From contig NZ_JASHIZ010000003.1 in NCBI RefSeq assembly GCF_030733425.1, forward strand, positions 124,001 through 188,000: a stretch of 64,000 nucleotides of DNA. The letters are read 5' to 3'. This document shows, in pieces, positions 1 through 10,435 of this stretch. Both the position numbers and the translations under genes were made by a program. Positions within the stretch are counted from its first letter, which is position 1. Every line of letters starts with the position of its first letter. This DNA is from Roseovarius sp. MMSF_3350 (GTDB taxonomy: Bacteria; Pseudomonadota; Alphaproteobacteria; Rhodobacterales; Rhodobacteraceae). The notes below the pieces were generated by a model, which was given only the letters and a program-made list of their open reading frames with translations, was not told the DNA's origin and did not search any database.

Positions 1-746
1 CCGAGACCGTGCACTTGTCGCCCCCCCGCCTGAGCCCAGTCGCACAAGGTCGGCGCCGGCGGCGCCATGGCAAAGTCCTTGCGCCGTTCGGTCCGCTCGA
101 ACCCATCGCGTTCCGAGCCGACGAACGGGCGCGCGATGACACGCCCTACGCCCATGTCGTGCAAGAGCGGCGCGATCGTGCGGCAAAGGTCCAGCAACCT
201 GTCCAGCCCGAACCGTTCCTCGTGCGCGGCGACCTGGAACACGCTGTCGGTCGAGGTATAACAGACCGGCCAGCCCGTGCGCATATGCTCTGCGCCAAGC
301 GCCTTCAGGATCTCGGTGCCCGAGGCGTGGCAATTGCCGAGGATGCCGTCCACCCCCGCGGCCTTTCGCACCGCCGCGACCAGCGCCTCGGGAAAGGCCG
401 GCACCTCTTGCGGAAAGACATGCCACGCAAACGGTACCGGCACCCCGGCCAGTTCCCAATGCCCGGTCGGCGTATCCTTTCCCGGCGAAATTCCTTGCGC
501 CGCACCCCAGCATCCTTCGGGCGCCGCGCCAAGCCCCGGCGCCGCCGCGCCCGAGGCCAGCGCCACCGCGGCTCCAAGCCCCAGCCGGTCAAGGTTGGGC
601 AGACTCAACCCGCCTGGTCGCGCCTGCGCGATATGGCCGAGCGTGTTGGCGCCGGTATCGGGAACAATCCCGTTGAAGAACCTGTCGGCATCCGGCGCCC
701 CGCCGATACCCACCGAGTCCATCACCACCAGAAAGGCGCGACTCAT
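1..746 (-). CDS. deoB: Phosphopentomutase DeoB (3' end beyond window)
   Basis: Interconverts (deoxy)ribose 1-phosphate and 5-phosphate in cytoplasmic nucleoside salvage; alkaline-phosphatase superfamily. About the first 248 residues are present; the family is about 400 aa, so the C-terminal third is missing only because the window ends. The N-terminus carries the metal-ligand segment [15 protein letters not shown], and DTPTGHWE further on holds the active-site Thr region. The ATG overlaps the deoA stop as ATGA (743-746), so it is probably translationally coupled to deoA. Last visible gene of a cdd-deoA-deoB operon. The family call is firm. Confidence 0.93.
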   Translation of the reverse strand, partial: MSRAFLVVMDSVGIGGAPDADRFFNGIVPDTGANTLGHIAQARPGGLSLPNLDRLGLGAAVALASGAAAPGLGAAPEGCWGAAQGISPGKDTPTGHWELAGVPVPFAWHVFPQEVPAFPEALVAAVRKAAGVDGILGNCHASGTEILKALGAEHMRTGWPVCYTSTDSVFQVAAHEERFGLDRLLDLCRTIAPLLHDMGVGRVIARPFVGSERDGFERTERRKDFAMAPPAPTLCDWAQAGGRQVHGL

Positions 747-2050
747 GGCCCGACATGCTCGATCACCAGAGGGCTCTCCGCAGGCGCAACCGGCCCGATC
801 TCGATCGCGCGGCGCACGATGGCCTCGGCGATATCGGCATGGGCCGCCCGGCTGGCATGAATGCGCAACAAAGGCTGTCCCGCGATCACCTCTGCGCCCA
901 GGGTCAGAATGTCGGACAGGCCCACCGCCGGGTCGATCCGGTCGGTTTCAACCCTGCGACCACCGCCGAGCGCGATTACCGCGTGGCCCAGCGCCTCGCC
1001 GTCAATCGCGGCGACAAAACCCGGCGCCTGTGCCGGGACCTCGCGGATGATGGTCGCCTCGGGCAGGAACCGCTGCCACGTATCGACGAACTGAACCGGC
1101 CCGCCCAGGGTGCGCAGCATCCGACCAAAGGTCTCTGCCGCCTGCCCGTTCTTCAACACGTTCAGCACCTGGCGCACGCCGCTTTCCGGACTGTCGCACA
1201 GACCGCCATGATACAGCGCCTCGCCGCCCAGATAGCAGGTCAGCTTTGCCAGCCGCCCCTCGACCGTTCCGGTCAGGACGCGCATCGCCTCGGCCACTTC
1301 CACCGCGTTGCCTGCCGAGGGCGCAAGGGGCTGGCTCATATCCGTGATCAGCGCGCTGCACCTGCATCCGGTCGCGTTCGCGGTTTCGACCAGCGATCCG
1401 GCCAGCGACCGCGCCGCGTCCAAATTCTTCATGAACGCGCCCGAGCCCTTCTTGACGTCCAGCACCAGCCCCGTCAGCCCCGCCGCCAGCTTCTTGGACA
1501 GGATCGAAGCCGTGATCAGATCCACGCTTTCCACCGTGCCCGACACATCCCGCACCGCGTAAAGCCGCCGGTCCGCCGGGGCGATCTCGGCGCTGGCCGC
1601 GGCGATCACGACGCCGAGTTCCTCGACAATCCTTTGCAACCGCCCGGTCTCCAACTCGGTCGAAACGCCCGGAATGGCCTCCAGCTTGTCCAGCGTTCCA
1701 CCGGTATGGCCCAGCCCGCGACCCGAGATCATGGGCACCGCCGCGCCGCAGGCCGCCAGCGCCGGCGCCAGCACCAGGCTGATGCAATCGCCGATCCCTC
1801 CGGTCGAATGCTTGTCCAGAACGGGGCGATCGGTGCGCCACTGCAATATCTGCCCGCTGTCGCGCATCGCCAGTGTCAGCGCACGGCGGCTGTCGGGCGC
1901 AAGCGATTTCAGCAGGACCGCCATGGCAAAGGCCCCGGCCTGCGCATCGCTCACGCCGCCATCGGCAAGACCGCTCACGAAACCTTCGAGGGCCTCGTCA
2001 GATACCGCGTCGCCATCGCGTATCGCCGCTATGACCTGTCGCGCTTCCAA
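743..2050 (-). CDS. deoA: Thymidine phosphorylase DeoA
   Basis: Phosphorolysis of thymidine or deoxyuridine to base plus deoxyribose 1-phosphate; a glycosyltransferase of the thymidine/pyrimidine-nucleoside phosphorylase family. Length 435 aa is normal for the family. The family signature KHSTGGIGD is at residues 80-88 in the phosphate-binding region, and KKGSGAFM follows near the centre. It lies three bases after cdd and overlaps deoB by ATGA, so the three genes form one salvage operon whose product deoxyribose 1-phosphate feeds DeoB. No frame damage is seen. Confidence 0.95.
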   Translation of the reverse strand: MEARQVIAAIRDGDAVSDEALEGFVSGLADGGVSDAQAGAFAMAVLLKSLAPDSRRALTLAMRDSGQILQWRTDRPVLDKHSTGGIGDCISLVLAPALAACGAAVPMISGRGLGHTGGTLDKLEAIPGVSTELETGRLQRIVEELGVVIAAASAEIAPADRRLYAVRDVSGTVESVDLITASILSKKLAAGLTGLVLDVKKGSGAFMKNLDAARSLAGSLVETANATGCRCSALITDMSQPLAPSAGNAVEVAEAMRVLTGTVEGRLAKLTCYLGGEALYHGGLCDSPESGVRQVLNVLKNGQAAETFGRMLRTLGGPVQFVDTWQRFLPEATIIREVPAQAPGFVAAIDGEALGHAVIALGGGRRVETDRIDPAVGLSDILTLGAEVIAGQPLLRIHASRAAHADIAEAIVRRAIEIGPVAPAESPLVIEHVGP

Positions 2051-2053
2051 CGC

Positions 2054-2446
2054 TCAGCCGTTCGCCATGTGTTTGGTCGCAAATGCGCCGGGCAGCAGGT
2101 CCTTCAGGGCCCGGGTCTCACTTGCGCCGCCCAGCGTGGCCATCGTGACCGGCGTGTCCCCGCCGCCGAATTCCGCCAACTTCTGTCGGCACCCGCCGCA
2201 GGGCGACACCGGTTCGGGGCTGTCGGCAATGACCAGGATCTCTGCAATTTCGGTCTCGCCCGCAGCCACCATCGCGGCAATGGCCCCAGCCTCGGCGCAA
2301 GTGCCTTCGGGATAGGCAACGTTCTCGACGTTGCACCCGGCGAACGTCCGACCGTTGCGCGTCGTCAGAGCGGCCCCGACCTTGAAGCCCGAATAGGGCG
2401 CATAGGCGTTGTCCCGCACGCGCCGCGCATCGTCCAGCAAACTCAT
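2054..2446 (-). CDS. cdd: Cytidine deaminase
   Basis: Zinc enzyme deaminating cytidine and deoxycytidine to (deoxy)uridine. The product is 130 aa with the short-form motifs: C50-A-E52 (zinc ligand and proton-shuttling Glu) and PCGGC with C83 and C86 as the other zinc ligands. An in-frame start 18 codons upstream (2500) is open, but the ATG at 2446 is preceded by GGGAGG at ideal spacing and gives the usual family length, so I chose it. First gene of the cdd-deoA-deoB operon, transcribed away from maeB. Confidence 0.93.
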   Translation of the reverse strand: MSLLDDARRVRDNAYAPYSGFKVGAALTTRNGRTFAGCNVENVAYPEGTCAEAGAIAAMVAAGETEIAEILVIADSPEPVSPCGGCRQKLAEFGGGDTPVTMATLGGASETRALKDLLPGAFATKHMANG

Positions 2447-2564
2447 CACGCCTCCCGGTCTGTTGCCCGCATCCTCGCTCTTTTGAGATTGCGTCGCCAC
2501 GCCCCGATATGCAAGCTAACTGTGGCCCGGCACCAACAGGGCTGGAACATCCGGCGGATACAAT

Positions 2565-2584
2565 ATAGTTTAGCCTTAAACTAT
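2565..2584. promoter_or_regulatory. Perfect inverted repeat upstream of maeB
   Basis: ATAGTTTA-GCCT-TAAACTAT, 8-bp arms with a 4-bp centre, in the gap between divergent cdd and maeB and ending 17 bases before the maeB ATG. Size, AT-richness and placement fit an operator for a dimeric repressor (inference). I cannot name the regulator. Confidence 0.5.
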
Positions 2585-2601
2585 TTCCTCAGAGGGACCT
2601 T

Positions 2602-4881
2602 ATGGCCGATAATTCGAACGAAACCCTGCGCCAGGCAGCACTGACCTACCACGAATTTCCAAAGCCCGGCAAACTCGAGATTCGTGCGACGAAACCGCTG
2701 GCCAACGGCCGCGACCTGGCCCGAGCCTATTCGCCCGGCGTCGCCGAGGCCTGCCTCGAAATCAAGGCGAACCCGAACGACGCCAGCCGCTATACCGGTC
2801 GCGCCAACCAGGTTGCCGTGGTCACCAACGGCACTGCCGTCCTCGGCCTTGGCAATATCGGCGCGCTGGCCGCCAAACCGGTGATGGAGGGCAAGGCGGT
2901 CCTGTTCAAGAAGTTTGCCAATATCGACTGTTTCGACCTCGAACTGGACGAGCAGGACCCCGAGCGCCTGGCCGAGATCGTCTGCGCCCTGGAGCCGTCC
3001 TTCGGCGCCATCAACCTCGAGGACATCAAGGCGCCCGACTGTTTCATCGTCGAAAAGATTTGCCGCGAGCGCATGAACATTCCGGTCTTTCACGACGACC
3101 AGCACGGCACCGCCATCGTCGTTGGGGCGGCGGCCACCAACGCGCTGCACGTCGCCGGCAAATCCTTCGAGGACATCAAGATCGTCTCCACAGGTGGCGG
3201 CGCTGCCGGCATCGCCTGCCTTAACCTGCTGCTGAAACTGGGCGTGAAGCGCGAAAATGTCTGGCTCTGCGACATCCACGGCCTCGTCTACGAGGGCCGC
3301 ACCGAGGACATGAACCCGCAAAAGGCCGCCTTCGCGCAAAAGACCGACCTGCGCACGCTCGACGATGTAGTCGAAGGGGCCGATCTGTTTCTCGGCCTTT
3401 CCGGTGCGGGCATTGTGACGCCCGAGCATGTTTCCCGCATGTCCGACCGCCCCATCATCCTGGCGTTGGCCAACCCCGTGCCTGAAATCATGCCCGACGA
3501 GGTGCGCAAGATCGCGCCCAATGCGATCATCGCCACGGGCCGCAGCGATTTTCCGAACCAGGTCAACAACGTGCTCTGCTTTCCGTTCATCTTCCGCGGG
3601 GCGCTGGACGTGGGTGCGACCGACATCAACGACGCCATGCAGATCGCCTGCGTCGAGGCCATTGCCGAACTGGCCCGCGCCACCACTTCAGCAGAGGCTG
3701 CCGCCGCCTATCAGGGCGAACCGATGAATTTCGGACCCGATTACCTGATCCCCAAACCCTTCGATCCGCGGCTTTCCAGCGTCGTACCCACCGCCGTCGC
3801 CAAGGCCGCAATGGACTCGGGCGTGGCCGCGCGTCCGATCGAGGATCTGAACGCCTATTCCGCCAACCTCCAGGCCTCGGTCTTCAAGTCGGCGATGCTG
3901 ATGCGCCCGGTCTTCGAGGCCGCGGCCACCGCTGCCCGCCGGATCGTCTTTGCCGAGGGCGAGGACGAGCGCGTGCTGCGCGCCGCGCAGGCGATCCTTG
4001 AGGAAACGACCGAGCTGCCGATCCTGATTGGCCGCCCCGACGTGATCGCCGCGCGCTGCGAACGGATCGGGCTGGAGATCCGCCCCGACAAGGATTTCAG
4101 CATCGTGAACCCGGAACGCGACCATCGCTACCGCGACTACTGGGCCACGTATCATGACATCATGAAACGGCGCGGTGTCACCCCCGACCTCGCCAAGGCA
4201 ATCATGCGCACAAACACCACCGCCATCGGCGCCATAATGGTCTACCGCGAGGAGGCCGACTCGCTCATCTGCGGCACGTTCGGCGAGTATCGCTGGCATC
4301 TGAACTACGTCACGCAAGTGCTGGGCGACGCCGATCATCACCCGCATGGCGCGCTCTCGATGATGATCCTCGAGGACGGCCCGCTGTTCATCGCCGACAC
4401 CCATGTCCGCGTCCGCCCCACGCCCGAAGAACTGGCAGAGACCGCCATCGGCGCAGCGCGCCACGTCAAGCGGTTCGGGTTGGAACCCAGTGTCGCCTTC
4501 TGCTCGCAGTCGCAGTTCGGCAACCAGGGCAGCGATTCCGGCAAGCGCCTGCGCGAAGCGCTCGAAATCCTTGACCGCGCGCCGCGCAATTTCTGCTACG
4601 AGGGCGAGATGAACCTCGACGCCGCACTCGACCCCGATTTGCGGCAGCGCTTGCTGCCCGACAACCGTATGGAAGGCGCCGCCAACGTGCTGCTCTTCTC
4701 CAACGGCGACACCGCCTCAGGCGTGCGCAACATCCTCAAGATGAAGGCCGGCGGGCTGGAGGTCGGGCCGATCCTGATGGGCATGGGCAACCGGGCGCAT
4801 ATCGTGACCCCGTCGATCACCGCGCGCGGGCTCCTCAATATGGCGGCCATCGCGGGCACGCCGGTGGCGCATTACGGCTGA
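2602..4881 (+). CDS. maeB: NADP-type malic enzyme with C-terminal phosphotransacetylase-like domain
   Basis: Oxidative decarboxylation of malate to pyruvate, probably NADP-linked. The 759 aa give the hybrid MaeB architecture: N-terminal malic domain (about residues 20-160, with [10 protein letters not shown] including catalytic-type Tyr43, and a Lys-rich segment near 94), NAD(P)-binding domain (about 165-400, [12 protein letters not shown] leading in), and a PTA/PTB-like domain (about 430-755) that in this class is regulatory rather than an active phosphotransacetylase. The ATG at 2602 follows AGAGGGACC. An 8-bp-arm palindrome sits just upstream and may be its operator. It is not in an operon with the flanking genes. 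Confidence 0.93.
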   Translation: MADNSNETLRQAALTYHEFPKPGKLEIRATKPLANGRDLARAYSPGVAEACLEIKANPNDASRYTGRANQVAVVTNGTAVLGLGNIGALAAKPVMEGKAVLFKKFANIDCFDLELDEQDPERLAEIVCALEPSFGAINLEDIKAPDCFIVEKICRERMNIPVFHDDQHGTAIVVGAAATNALHVAGKSFEDIKIVSTGGGAAGIACLNLLLKLGVKRENVWLCDIHGLVYEGRTEDMNPQKAAFAQKTDLRTLDDVVEGADLFLGLSGAGIVTPEHVSRMSDRPIILALANPVPEIMPDEVRKIAPNAIIATGRSDFPNQVNNVLCFPFIFRGALDVGATDINDAMQIACVEAIAELARATTSAEAAAAYQGEPMNFGPDYLIPKPFDPRLSSVVPTAVAKAAMDSGVAARPIEDLNAYSANLQASVFKSAMLMRPVFEAAATAARRIVFAEGEDERVLRAAQAILEETTELPILIGRPDVIAARCERIGLEIRPDKDFSIVNPERDHRYRDYWATYHDIMKRRGVTPDLAKAIMRTNTTAIGAIMVYREEADSLICGTFGEYRWHLNYVTQVLGDADHHPHGALSMMILEDGPLFIADTHVRVRPTPEELAETAIGAARHVKRFGLEPSVAFCSQSQFGNQGSDSGKRLREALEILDRAPRNFCYEGEMNLDAALDPDLRQRLLPDNRMEGAANVLLFSNGDTASGVRNILKMKAGGLEVGPILMGMGNRAHIVTPSITARGLLNMAAIAGTPVAHYG

Positions 4882-5002
4882 CGCGCCAGCATATTCCCTT
4901 CGCAGGGCGGCTTGCGATATTGTGACACGGGCCGCCGGGACAGTCTTGTCTCGGCGCGTTGCCCTGGCGTAAACGATGCGCGAGGACCGTGGAGGGGATA
5001 CA

Positions 5003-6892
5003 ATGGCATACAAAGACATCTACGAAGGTTGGAAAGCCGATCCGGAAGGCTTCTGGATGCAGGCCGCCGAGGCGATCGACTGGGAGAAGAAACCTTCCAA
5101 GGCGCTGTTTGATGACAAGACCCCCTTCTATGAATGGTATAGCGACGGCAAGGTGAATGGCTGTTTCAACGCCGTTGATCGCCACGTCGCGAGCGGACAC
5201 GGCGACCAGGTGGCGATCATCCATGACAGCCCCATCACCGACAGCGTAACCAAGATCACCTACGCCGAACTGAAGGACCGCGTTGCCGGCCTGGCCGGGG
5301 CGCTGCGGGCCAAGGGCGTGGAAAAGGGCGACCGTGTCCTCATCTACATGCCCATGGTTCCCGAGGCGCTGGAGGCAATGCTGGCCTGCGCCCGGATCGG
5401 CGCGATCCACTCGGTGGTCTTCGGCGGTTTCGCGGCGCACGAACTGGCCGTGCGCATTGACGATGCCAAGCCCAAATGCATTATCGCTGCCTCCTGCGGG
5501 CTCGAGCCGGGCCGTGTCGTCCACTACAAGCCCCTGCTCGACGGCGCCGTGGACCAGGCCACGCACAAGCCCGACTTCTGCGTGATTTTCCAGCGCGAGC
5601 AGGTAACAGCCCTTCTGACAGAGGGCCGCGACGTTGACTGGCACGATTTCCAGAAAGGCACCGAACCCGCCGACTGCCTGCCAGTCGAGGGCAATCACCC
5701 CGCCTATATCCTCTATACCTCCGGCACCACCGGCGCGCCCAAGGGCGTCGTCCGCGCCACGGGCGGCCATCTCGTGGCGCTGCACTGGAGCATGAAGAAC
5801 ATCTACAACGTCGATCCCGGCGACGTGTTCTGGGCCGCGTCCGACGTCGGCTGGGTCGTGGGGCACAGTTATATCTGCTATGCGCCGCTGATCCACGGCA
5901 ACACCACCATCGTGTTCGAGGGCAAGCCTGTCGGCACCCCCGATGCCGGCACCTTCTGGCGCGTCATTGAAGATCACAAGGTGAAGTCCTTCTTCACCGC
6001 GCCCACCGCCTTCCGCGCCGTGAAACGCGAGGATCCGCGTGGCGAGTACCTGAAGAAATACGACCTCTCGAATCTGAACGCTATCTACCTCGCGGGCGAA
6101 CGTGCCGACCCCGACACCATCGAGTGGACACAAAAGATGACCGGCAAGCCGGTCTATGACCACTGGTGGCAGACCGAAACCGGCTGGACCATCGCGGGTA
6201 TGCCCGCGGGGATCGAGGCACTGCCGGTCAAGATCGGCTCGCCTACCGTGGCGATGCCCGGCTACGACATCCAGATCCTCGACGATGCGGGCCACCCGGT
6301 CGCGCCCGGCACGCTGGGCGCCATCGCGATCAAGTTGCCCCTCCCCCCCGGCACCCTGCCCACGCTCTGGAATGCCGAGGACCGTTTCCGCAAAAGCTAT
6401 CTCGACCATTTCCCCGGCTATTACGAGACCGGCGACGCCGGCATGATCGACGAAGACGGCTATGTCTGGATCATGGCGCGCACCGATGACGTGATCAACG
6501 TCGCGGGTCACCGCCTGTCTACCGGCGGGATGGAAGAAGTGCTGGCCAGCCACCCCGACGTGGCCGAATGCGCAGTAATCGGCGTCAGTGACGAACTTAA
6601 GGGGCAACTGCCCGTCGGCTTCGTCTGCCTGACGAAGGGCGTCGACCGTCCGCACGAGGAGATCACCGCCGAATGCGTCAAGCTGGTGCGCGACCAGATC
6701 GGCCCGGTCGCCGCCTTCAAGCTGGCCGTCGTGGTCGACCGCCTGCCCAAGACCCGCTCGGGCAAGATCCTGCGCGCCACCATGGTCAAGATCGCCGACA
6801 GCCAGGATTTCAAGATGCCTGCCACGATCGACGATCCGGCAATCCTGGACGAGATCCGCGATGCGCTGCAAACTATCGGACTGGCGAAGTAG
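5003..6892 (+). CDS. prpE: Propionyl-CoA synthetase (acyl-CoA synthetase, AMP-forming)
   Basis: Activates propionate (possibly also acetate) to acyl-CoA through an acyl-AMP intermediate. The 629 aa have ANL-superfamily motifs in order: YTSGTTGAPKG (P-loop), YDHWWQTETGW, YETGDAG with RTDDVINVAGHRLSTGG, and the C-terminal PKTRSGKILR whose Lys is the catalytic, acetylation-regulated residue in the family. Sequence flavour matches PrpE rather than Acs (inference from memory). The start at 5003 follows GGAGGGG; an upstream in-frame start at 4976 has no ribosome site. Its end lies three bases from the convergent nadK end. Confidence 0.9.
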   Translation: MAYKDIYEGWKADPEGFWMQAAEAIDWEKKPSKALFDDKTPFYEWYSDGKVNGCFNAVDRHVASGHGDQVAIIHDSPITDSVTKITYAELKDRVAGLAGALRAKGVEKGDRVLIYMPMVPEALEAMLACARIGAIHSVVFGGFAAHELAVRIDDAKPKCIIAASCGLEPGRVVHYKPLLDGAVDQATHKPDFCVIFQREQVTALLTEGRDVDWHDFQKGTEPADCLPVEGNHPAYILYTSGTTGAPKGVVRATGGHLVALHWSMKNIYNVDPGDVFWAASDVGWVVGHSYICYAPLIHGNTTIVFEGKPVGTPDAGTFWRVIEDHKVKSFFTAPTAFRAVKREDPRGEYLKKYDLSNLNAIYLAGERADPDTIEWTQKMTGKPVYDHWWQTETGWTIAGMPAGIEALPVKIGSPTVAMPGYDIQILDDAGHPVAPGTLGAIAIKLPLPPGTLPTLWNAEDRFRKSYLDHFPGYYETGDAGMIDEDGYVWIMARTDDVINVAGHRLSTGGMEEVLASHPDVAECAVIGVSDELKGQLPVGFVCLTKGVDRPHEEITAECVKLVRDQIGPVAAFKLAVVVDRLPKTRSGKILRATMVKIADSQDFKMPATIDDPAILDEIRDALQTIGLAK

Positions 6893-6895
6893 GGT

Positions 6896-7663
6896 TTAGC
6901 TGAACTGCTCTCGCAACAGCCGTTCCTCCAGCCCGTGGCCCGGATCGAACAAAATCCGGTGCTGAATGGTGGGATCGGACCGCACCTCGACCGACAGGAC
7001 ATCGCGGATCGAACTGCTGTCCGCATCCGCCATCACCGGCCGCTTGCCGGGGTCCAGTACGTCGAACCGCACATGCGCGTTCTTCGGCAACAGCGCGCCG
7101 CGCCAGCGCCTTGGCCGGAAGGCCGCCACCGCCGTCAGCGCCAGCACGTCCGACCCGATCGGCAGGATCGGTCCGTGTGCGCTGTAGTTATAAGCCGTCG
7201 ATCCGGCGGGTGTCGCCAGAAGGCAGCCATCGCAGCTCAGCTCTTCCAGCCGCAACCGCCCGTCCACCGTAATCCGCAGCTTGGCGGCCTGGGGCCCAGC
7301 CCGGAGCAAGGACACCTCGTTGATCGCCAAAGCTTCGTGCGTGCGCCCGTCCTTGTCGGTGGCCGACATGAACAGCGGGTTAATAACCTCTTCCTCGGCT
7401 TCCTCCAGCCGCTCCAGCAGGTCCGATTCGCTGTATTCGTTCATCAGAAAGCCGACTGTGCCGCGATTCATCCCGTAAACCGGCTTTCCCAGCTTCTGAA
7501 CCGCGTGCAGTGTCTCCAGCATGAACCCGTCGCCGCCCAACGCGACGATCAGGTCCGCCTTCTCCGGCTCGGCATGATCGAACCGCGCCGCGAGGGCCGC
7601 TCGGGCCGTCTGCGCTATGGGCACATTGCTGGCGACAAAGGCGATTTTCTGCGGATTGCCCAT
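6896..7663 (-). CDS. nadK: NAD kinase
   Basis: ATP-dependent phosphorylation of NAD to NADP, the cell's source of NADP. The 255 aa include the GGDG signature (residues 43-46, [13 protein letters not shown]), NEVSLLRAG, and the [15 protein letters not shown] substrate loop. The frame is open upstream to 7825, but the ATG at 7663 gives the compact alphaproteobacterial length and leaves 161 bp for divergent promoters with glyA. Single gene, convergent with prpE with essentially no spacer. Confidence 0.93.
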   Translation of the reverse strand: MGNPQKIAFVASNVPIAQTARAALAARFDHAEPEKADLIVALGGDGFMLETLHAVQKLGKPVYGMNRGTVGFLMNEYSESDLLERLEEAEEEVINPLFMSATDKDGRTHEALAINEVSLLRAGPQAAKLRITVDGRLRLEELSCDGCLLATPAGSTAYNYSAHGPILPIGSDVLALTAVAAFRPRRWRGALLPKNAHVRFDVLDPGKRPVMADADSSSIRDVLSVEVRSDPTIQHRILFDPGHGLEERLLREQFS

Positions 7664-7824
7664 TTTGGCTACCTTGATTTGTTCTGGATGTTGATCGAAG
7701 CATAAATCGCGCCTTCGTACCAGCGATGCCGGTCCGCGGGCCGCATGTGTCGTATTACCGCCTTCCAAAGAGACGGTGTTTCCGATACGAAATCGCCTGG
7801 CTCGCAATGTGGAGGACATCACCA

Positions 7825-9132
7825 ATGGCGCACGACGGAAATCAAGATTTTGTTTCAGAAGGCTTTTTCACGGAATCGCTGGCGTCTCGCGACCCCGATA
7901 TCGCTGAAGCTATCCAAAAGGAATTGGGTCGCCAACGCGACGAAATCGAATTGATCGCATCGGAAAATATCGTCTCCGCCGCCGTGATGGAAGCGCAAGG
8001 CAGCGTGATGACCAACAAGTACGCTGAAGGCTATGCCGGCCGACGCTACTATGGCGGGTGTCAGTTCGTCGACATCGCCGAGAACCTGGCCATCGAGCGC
8101 GCGTGCAAGCTCTTCGACTGCGGCTTTGCCAACGTTCAGCCCAACTCGGGCAGCCAGGCCAATCAGGGTGTGTTCACCGCCCTACTGCAACCCGGCGACA
8201 CCATCCTCGGCATGAGCCTCGATGCAGGCGGCCACCTGACCCACGGCGCTGCGCCCAACCAGTCGGGCAAGTGGTTCAATGCGGTGCAATACGGCGTGCG
8301 CAAGGAAGACAACCTGATCGACTACGATCTGGTCGAGGCCCTGGCCAAGGAACACCAGCCCAAGCTGCTGATCGCCGGTGGTTCGGCCGTGCCGCGCCAG
8401 ATCGACTTTGCCCGGATGCGCGAGATTGCCGACATGGTCGGGGCCTACCTGCACGTGGACATGGCCCACTTCGCTGGCCTCGTCGCGGCGGGTCTGCACC
8501 CCTCGCCCTTCCCGCACGCGCACGTGGCCACGACGACCACGCACAAGACCCTGCGCGGCCCGCGCGGCGGCATGATCCTCACCAATGATGAGGCACTGGC
8601 GAAGAAGTTCAACTCCGCCATCTTCCCCGGCATCCAGGGCGGCCCGCTGATGCACGTGATCGCGGCCAAGGCCGTCGCGTTTGGCGAGGCACTGCGGCCC
8701 GAGTTCAAGTCCTACATCCAGCAGGTCATCACCAACGCGCAGGCGATGAGCGACCAGCTGATCAAGGGCGGGCTCGACACCGTGACCCACGGCACCGACA
8801 CCCATGTCCTGCTCGTGGACCTGCGGCCCAAGGGCGTCAAGGGCAACGCCACCGAGAAATCGCTGGGCCGTGCGCACATCACCTGCAACAAGAACGGCGT
8901 TCCGTTCGATCCGGAAAAACCCACCGTCACCAGTGGTATCCGCCTTGGCTCGCCCGCCGGCACGACGCGCGGTTTCGGCGAAACCGAGTTCCGGCAGATC
9001 GCCGACTGGATCGTCGAAGTGGTCGATGGGCTTGCTGCCAATGGTGAGGACGGCAACAGCGACGCCGAGGCCAAGGTCAAGGCCGAGGTCGCGGATCTCT
9101 GCGCCCGCTTCCCGCTGTACCCGAACCTCTGA
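7825..9132 (+). CDS. glyA: Serine hydroxymethyltransferase
   Basis: PLP enzyme converting serine plus tetrahydrofolate to glycine plus 5,10-methylene-THF, the main entry to the one-carbon pool (compare fhs and folD later in the window). The 435 aa show the PLP motif [14 protein letters not shown] with Lys241 as the Schiff-base residue, ASENIVS near residue 46 and [13 protein letters not shown] near 67. The ATG at 7825 sits nine bases after GGAGG; a longer in-frame start at 7726 would add a basic tail with no family precedent. It ends before a clear intrinsic terminator. Confidence 0.95.
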   Translation: MAHDGNQDFVSEGFFTESLASRDPDIAEAIQKELGRQRDEIELIASENIVSAAVMEAQGSVMTNKYAEGYAGRRYYGGCQFVDIAENLAIERACKLFDCGFANVQPNSGSQANQGVFTALLQPGDTILGMSLDAGGHLTHGAAPNQSGKWFNAVQYGVRKEDNLIDYDLVEALAKEHQPKLLIAGGSAVPRQIDFARMREIADMVGAYLHVDMAHFAGLVAAGLHPSPFPHAHVATTTTHKTLRGPRGGMILTNDEALAKKFNSAIFPGIQGGPLMHVIAAKAVAFGEALRPEFKSYIQQVITNAQAMSDQLIKGGLDTVTHGTDTHVLLVDLRPKGVKGNATEKSLGRAHITCNKNGVPFDPEKPTVTSGIRLGSPAGTTRGFGETEFRQIADWIVEVVDGLAANGEDGNSDAEAKVKAEVADLCARFPLYPNL

Positions 9133-9153
9133 TTTCGGTCTGAACGCACCTGG

Positions 9154-9186
9154 AACCCGCGTAAGCCCTTGCTCGCGCGGGTTTTT
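9154..9186 (+). terminator. Intrinsic terminator of glyA
   Basis: Perfect 8-bp stem AACCCGCG (9154-9161) / CGCGGGTT (9176-9183) followed by a run of T (9182-9186), 21 bases after the glyA stop. The T tract overlaps the end of the convergent gene on the minus strand. Confidence 0.85.
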
Positions 9187-9559
9187 ATATGATCCTCTGC
9201 CAGCGCAACGCGAACAGCACCAGCGCGCCCAGGATCAGCAGGTTGAACACCAGCCCGGCCAGCCAATGGATCAGCCGGCTGCGCCGCCGATCAGCCGCAT
9301 CGATGGTTTTCAGGTGCGCCTCCAGACCCTCGAAAGCCCTCTCCACACGCGCCTCGTCCACTTGGGCGGCCAACCGCGGATGCGACAGTTTCCGCTCCGC
9401 GTCCACAAGGTACCGGCCGTCTTCCCGGAGGCGCTTGGGCAATATCCGCCCGGCGCGGCGCAACCGCGTGCCAAGGGTCTTGCCCCGAAGCCCCAGCTTT
9501 TCGTAAAGCTGCTTTTCAAGCGCCTCGCGCCGTGTACCAAATTGTTTGCGATCAATCAC
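9185..9559 (-). CDS. Small unknown protein with C-terminal membrane anchor
   Basis: Not recognised. The 124 aa consist of a highly charged Arg/Lys/Glu-rich alpha-helical segment (about residues 1-95) and one hydrophobic span near the C-terminus (about 98-118, LAGLVFNLLILGALVLFALR), so it is probably a tail-anchored inner-membrane protein with its body in the cytoplasm. The start is GTG at 9559, preceded by AGGGGTGG; no ATG fits. It faces away from the hydrolase gene across a 72-bp gap. Charge pattern and ribosome site support a real gene; function is unknown. Confidence 0.7.
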   Translation of the reverse strand: MIDRKQFGTRREALEKQLYEKLGLRGKTLGTRLRRAGRILPKRLREDGRYLVDAERKLSHPRLAAQVDEARVERAFEGLEAHLKTIDAADRRRSRLIHWLAGLVFNLLILGALVLFALRWQRII

Positions 9560-9631
9560 TTAAGCCACCCCTCGGCAGCGCACATTAGGCGCAATTGAAT
9601 GCGGGAGCAATGGCGTGTATTGGCTTAAGCC

Positions 9632-10405
9632 ATGCTGAACGTCATTCACCACACCTCGGACGGCAATGCACCGCCGCTTCTCATCGCCCACGGGCTTTAT
9701 GGCTCTGGGCGAAATTGGGGCGTAATCGCCAAGCGGCTGTCCAACCGTGGCCTGGTCATGGCCGTCGACATGCGCAACCACGGCACAAGCCCTTGGTTTT
9801 CCAAGCATTCCTATCAGGACCTCGCCGCCGATCTCGCCGAGGTGATCGAGGCCGAAGCAGACGGGCCGATCGACGTGCTGGGCCATTCGATGGGCGGCAA
9901 GGCGGCGATGGTGCTGGCGCTGACCCGCCCCGACCTTGTGCACCGGCTGATCGTGGCCGACATCGCGCCGGTCAGCTATGGCCACAGCCAGGCTCAGTAT
10001 ATCGACGCGATGCGTAGCGTGGACCTGTCGCAGGTCACCAAGCGGTCGGACGCCGAGGCACAGTTGAAAGGCGTCGTGGATGACCCGGCGCTGATCCCGT
10101 TTTTCACACAATCGCTTGATGTAAAAGAGAAAAAATGGCGCCTCAACCTCGATGCGCTCGAGGCCGAGATGCCGAAAATCCTCAGCTTTCCCGACATGGA
10201 CAGCCGCTTCGACGGCAAGACGCTGTTCCTGTCCGGCGCGAACTCCGACTATGTCGCGCGGGAGTACCGAGCCCGCATCAAGGAGCTGTTCCCCGACGCC
10301 ACCTTCATCAAGCTCAAGGACGCGGGTCACTGGCTGCATGCCGAGCGGCCGCGGGAGTTCGAATCCGCCGTGCGCGGCTGGCTGGAAAATACCGCGTCGG
10401 TATAG
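9632..10405 (+). CDS. Alpha/beta-fold hydrolase (YbfF/ABHD11-like esterase)
   Basis: 257 aa with the classic alpha/beta hydrolase layout: oxyanion segment LLIAHGLYGSGRNW (about 16-29), the DMRNHGTSP strand-loop, nucleophile elbow GHSMGG with Ser86, and catalytic His in KDAGHWLHAE near residue 235. The combination of HGLYGSGRNW and DMRNHGTSP is typical of the YbfF/ABHD11 esterase group; the substrate is unknown. No signal peptide, so cytoplasmic. The stop codon lies inside an 11-bp tandem repeat. Confidence 0.87.
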   Translation: MLNVIHHTSDGNAPPLLIAHGLYGSGRNWGVIAKRLSNRGLVMAVDMRNHGTSPWFSKHSYQDLAADLAEVIEAEADGPIDVLGHSMGGKAAMVLALTRPDLVHRLIVADIAPVSYGHSQAQYIDAMRSVDLSQVTKRSDAEAQLKGVVDDPALIPFFTQSLDVKEKKWRLNLDALEAEMPKILSFPDMDSRFDGKTLFLSGANSDYVAREYRARIKELFPDATFIKLKDAGHWLHAERPREFESAVRGWLENTASV

Positions 10406-10435
10406 CGTCGGTATCCGAGTGGTATCGCGTCGGTG
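10392..10435. repeat. 11-bp tandem repeat across the hydrolase stop codon
   Basis: Four imperfect 11-bp units starting at 10392, 10403, 10414 and 10425 (CCGCGTCGGTA, TAGCGTCGGTA, TCCGAGTGGTA, TCGCGTCGGTG). The second unit contains the TAG stop of the alpha/beta hydrolase. Because 11 is not a multiple of 3, copy-number change would alter the reading frame at the C-terminus. Confidence 0.65.

Noticed and set aside
755-2644. 629-codon open frame on plus, opposite deoA and cdd
   Set aside because: Antisense shadow of two well-defined genes; Arg/Gln/His-rich, without domain motifs or a ribosome site.
4835-6871. 678-codon open frame on minus, opposite prpE
   Set aside because: Caused by the strong third-position GC bias of prpE; no recognisable motif.
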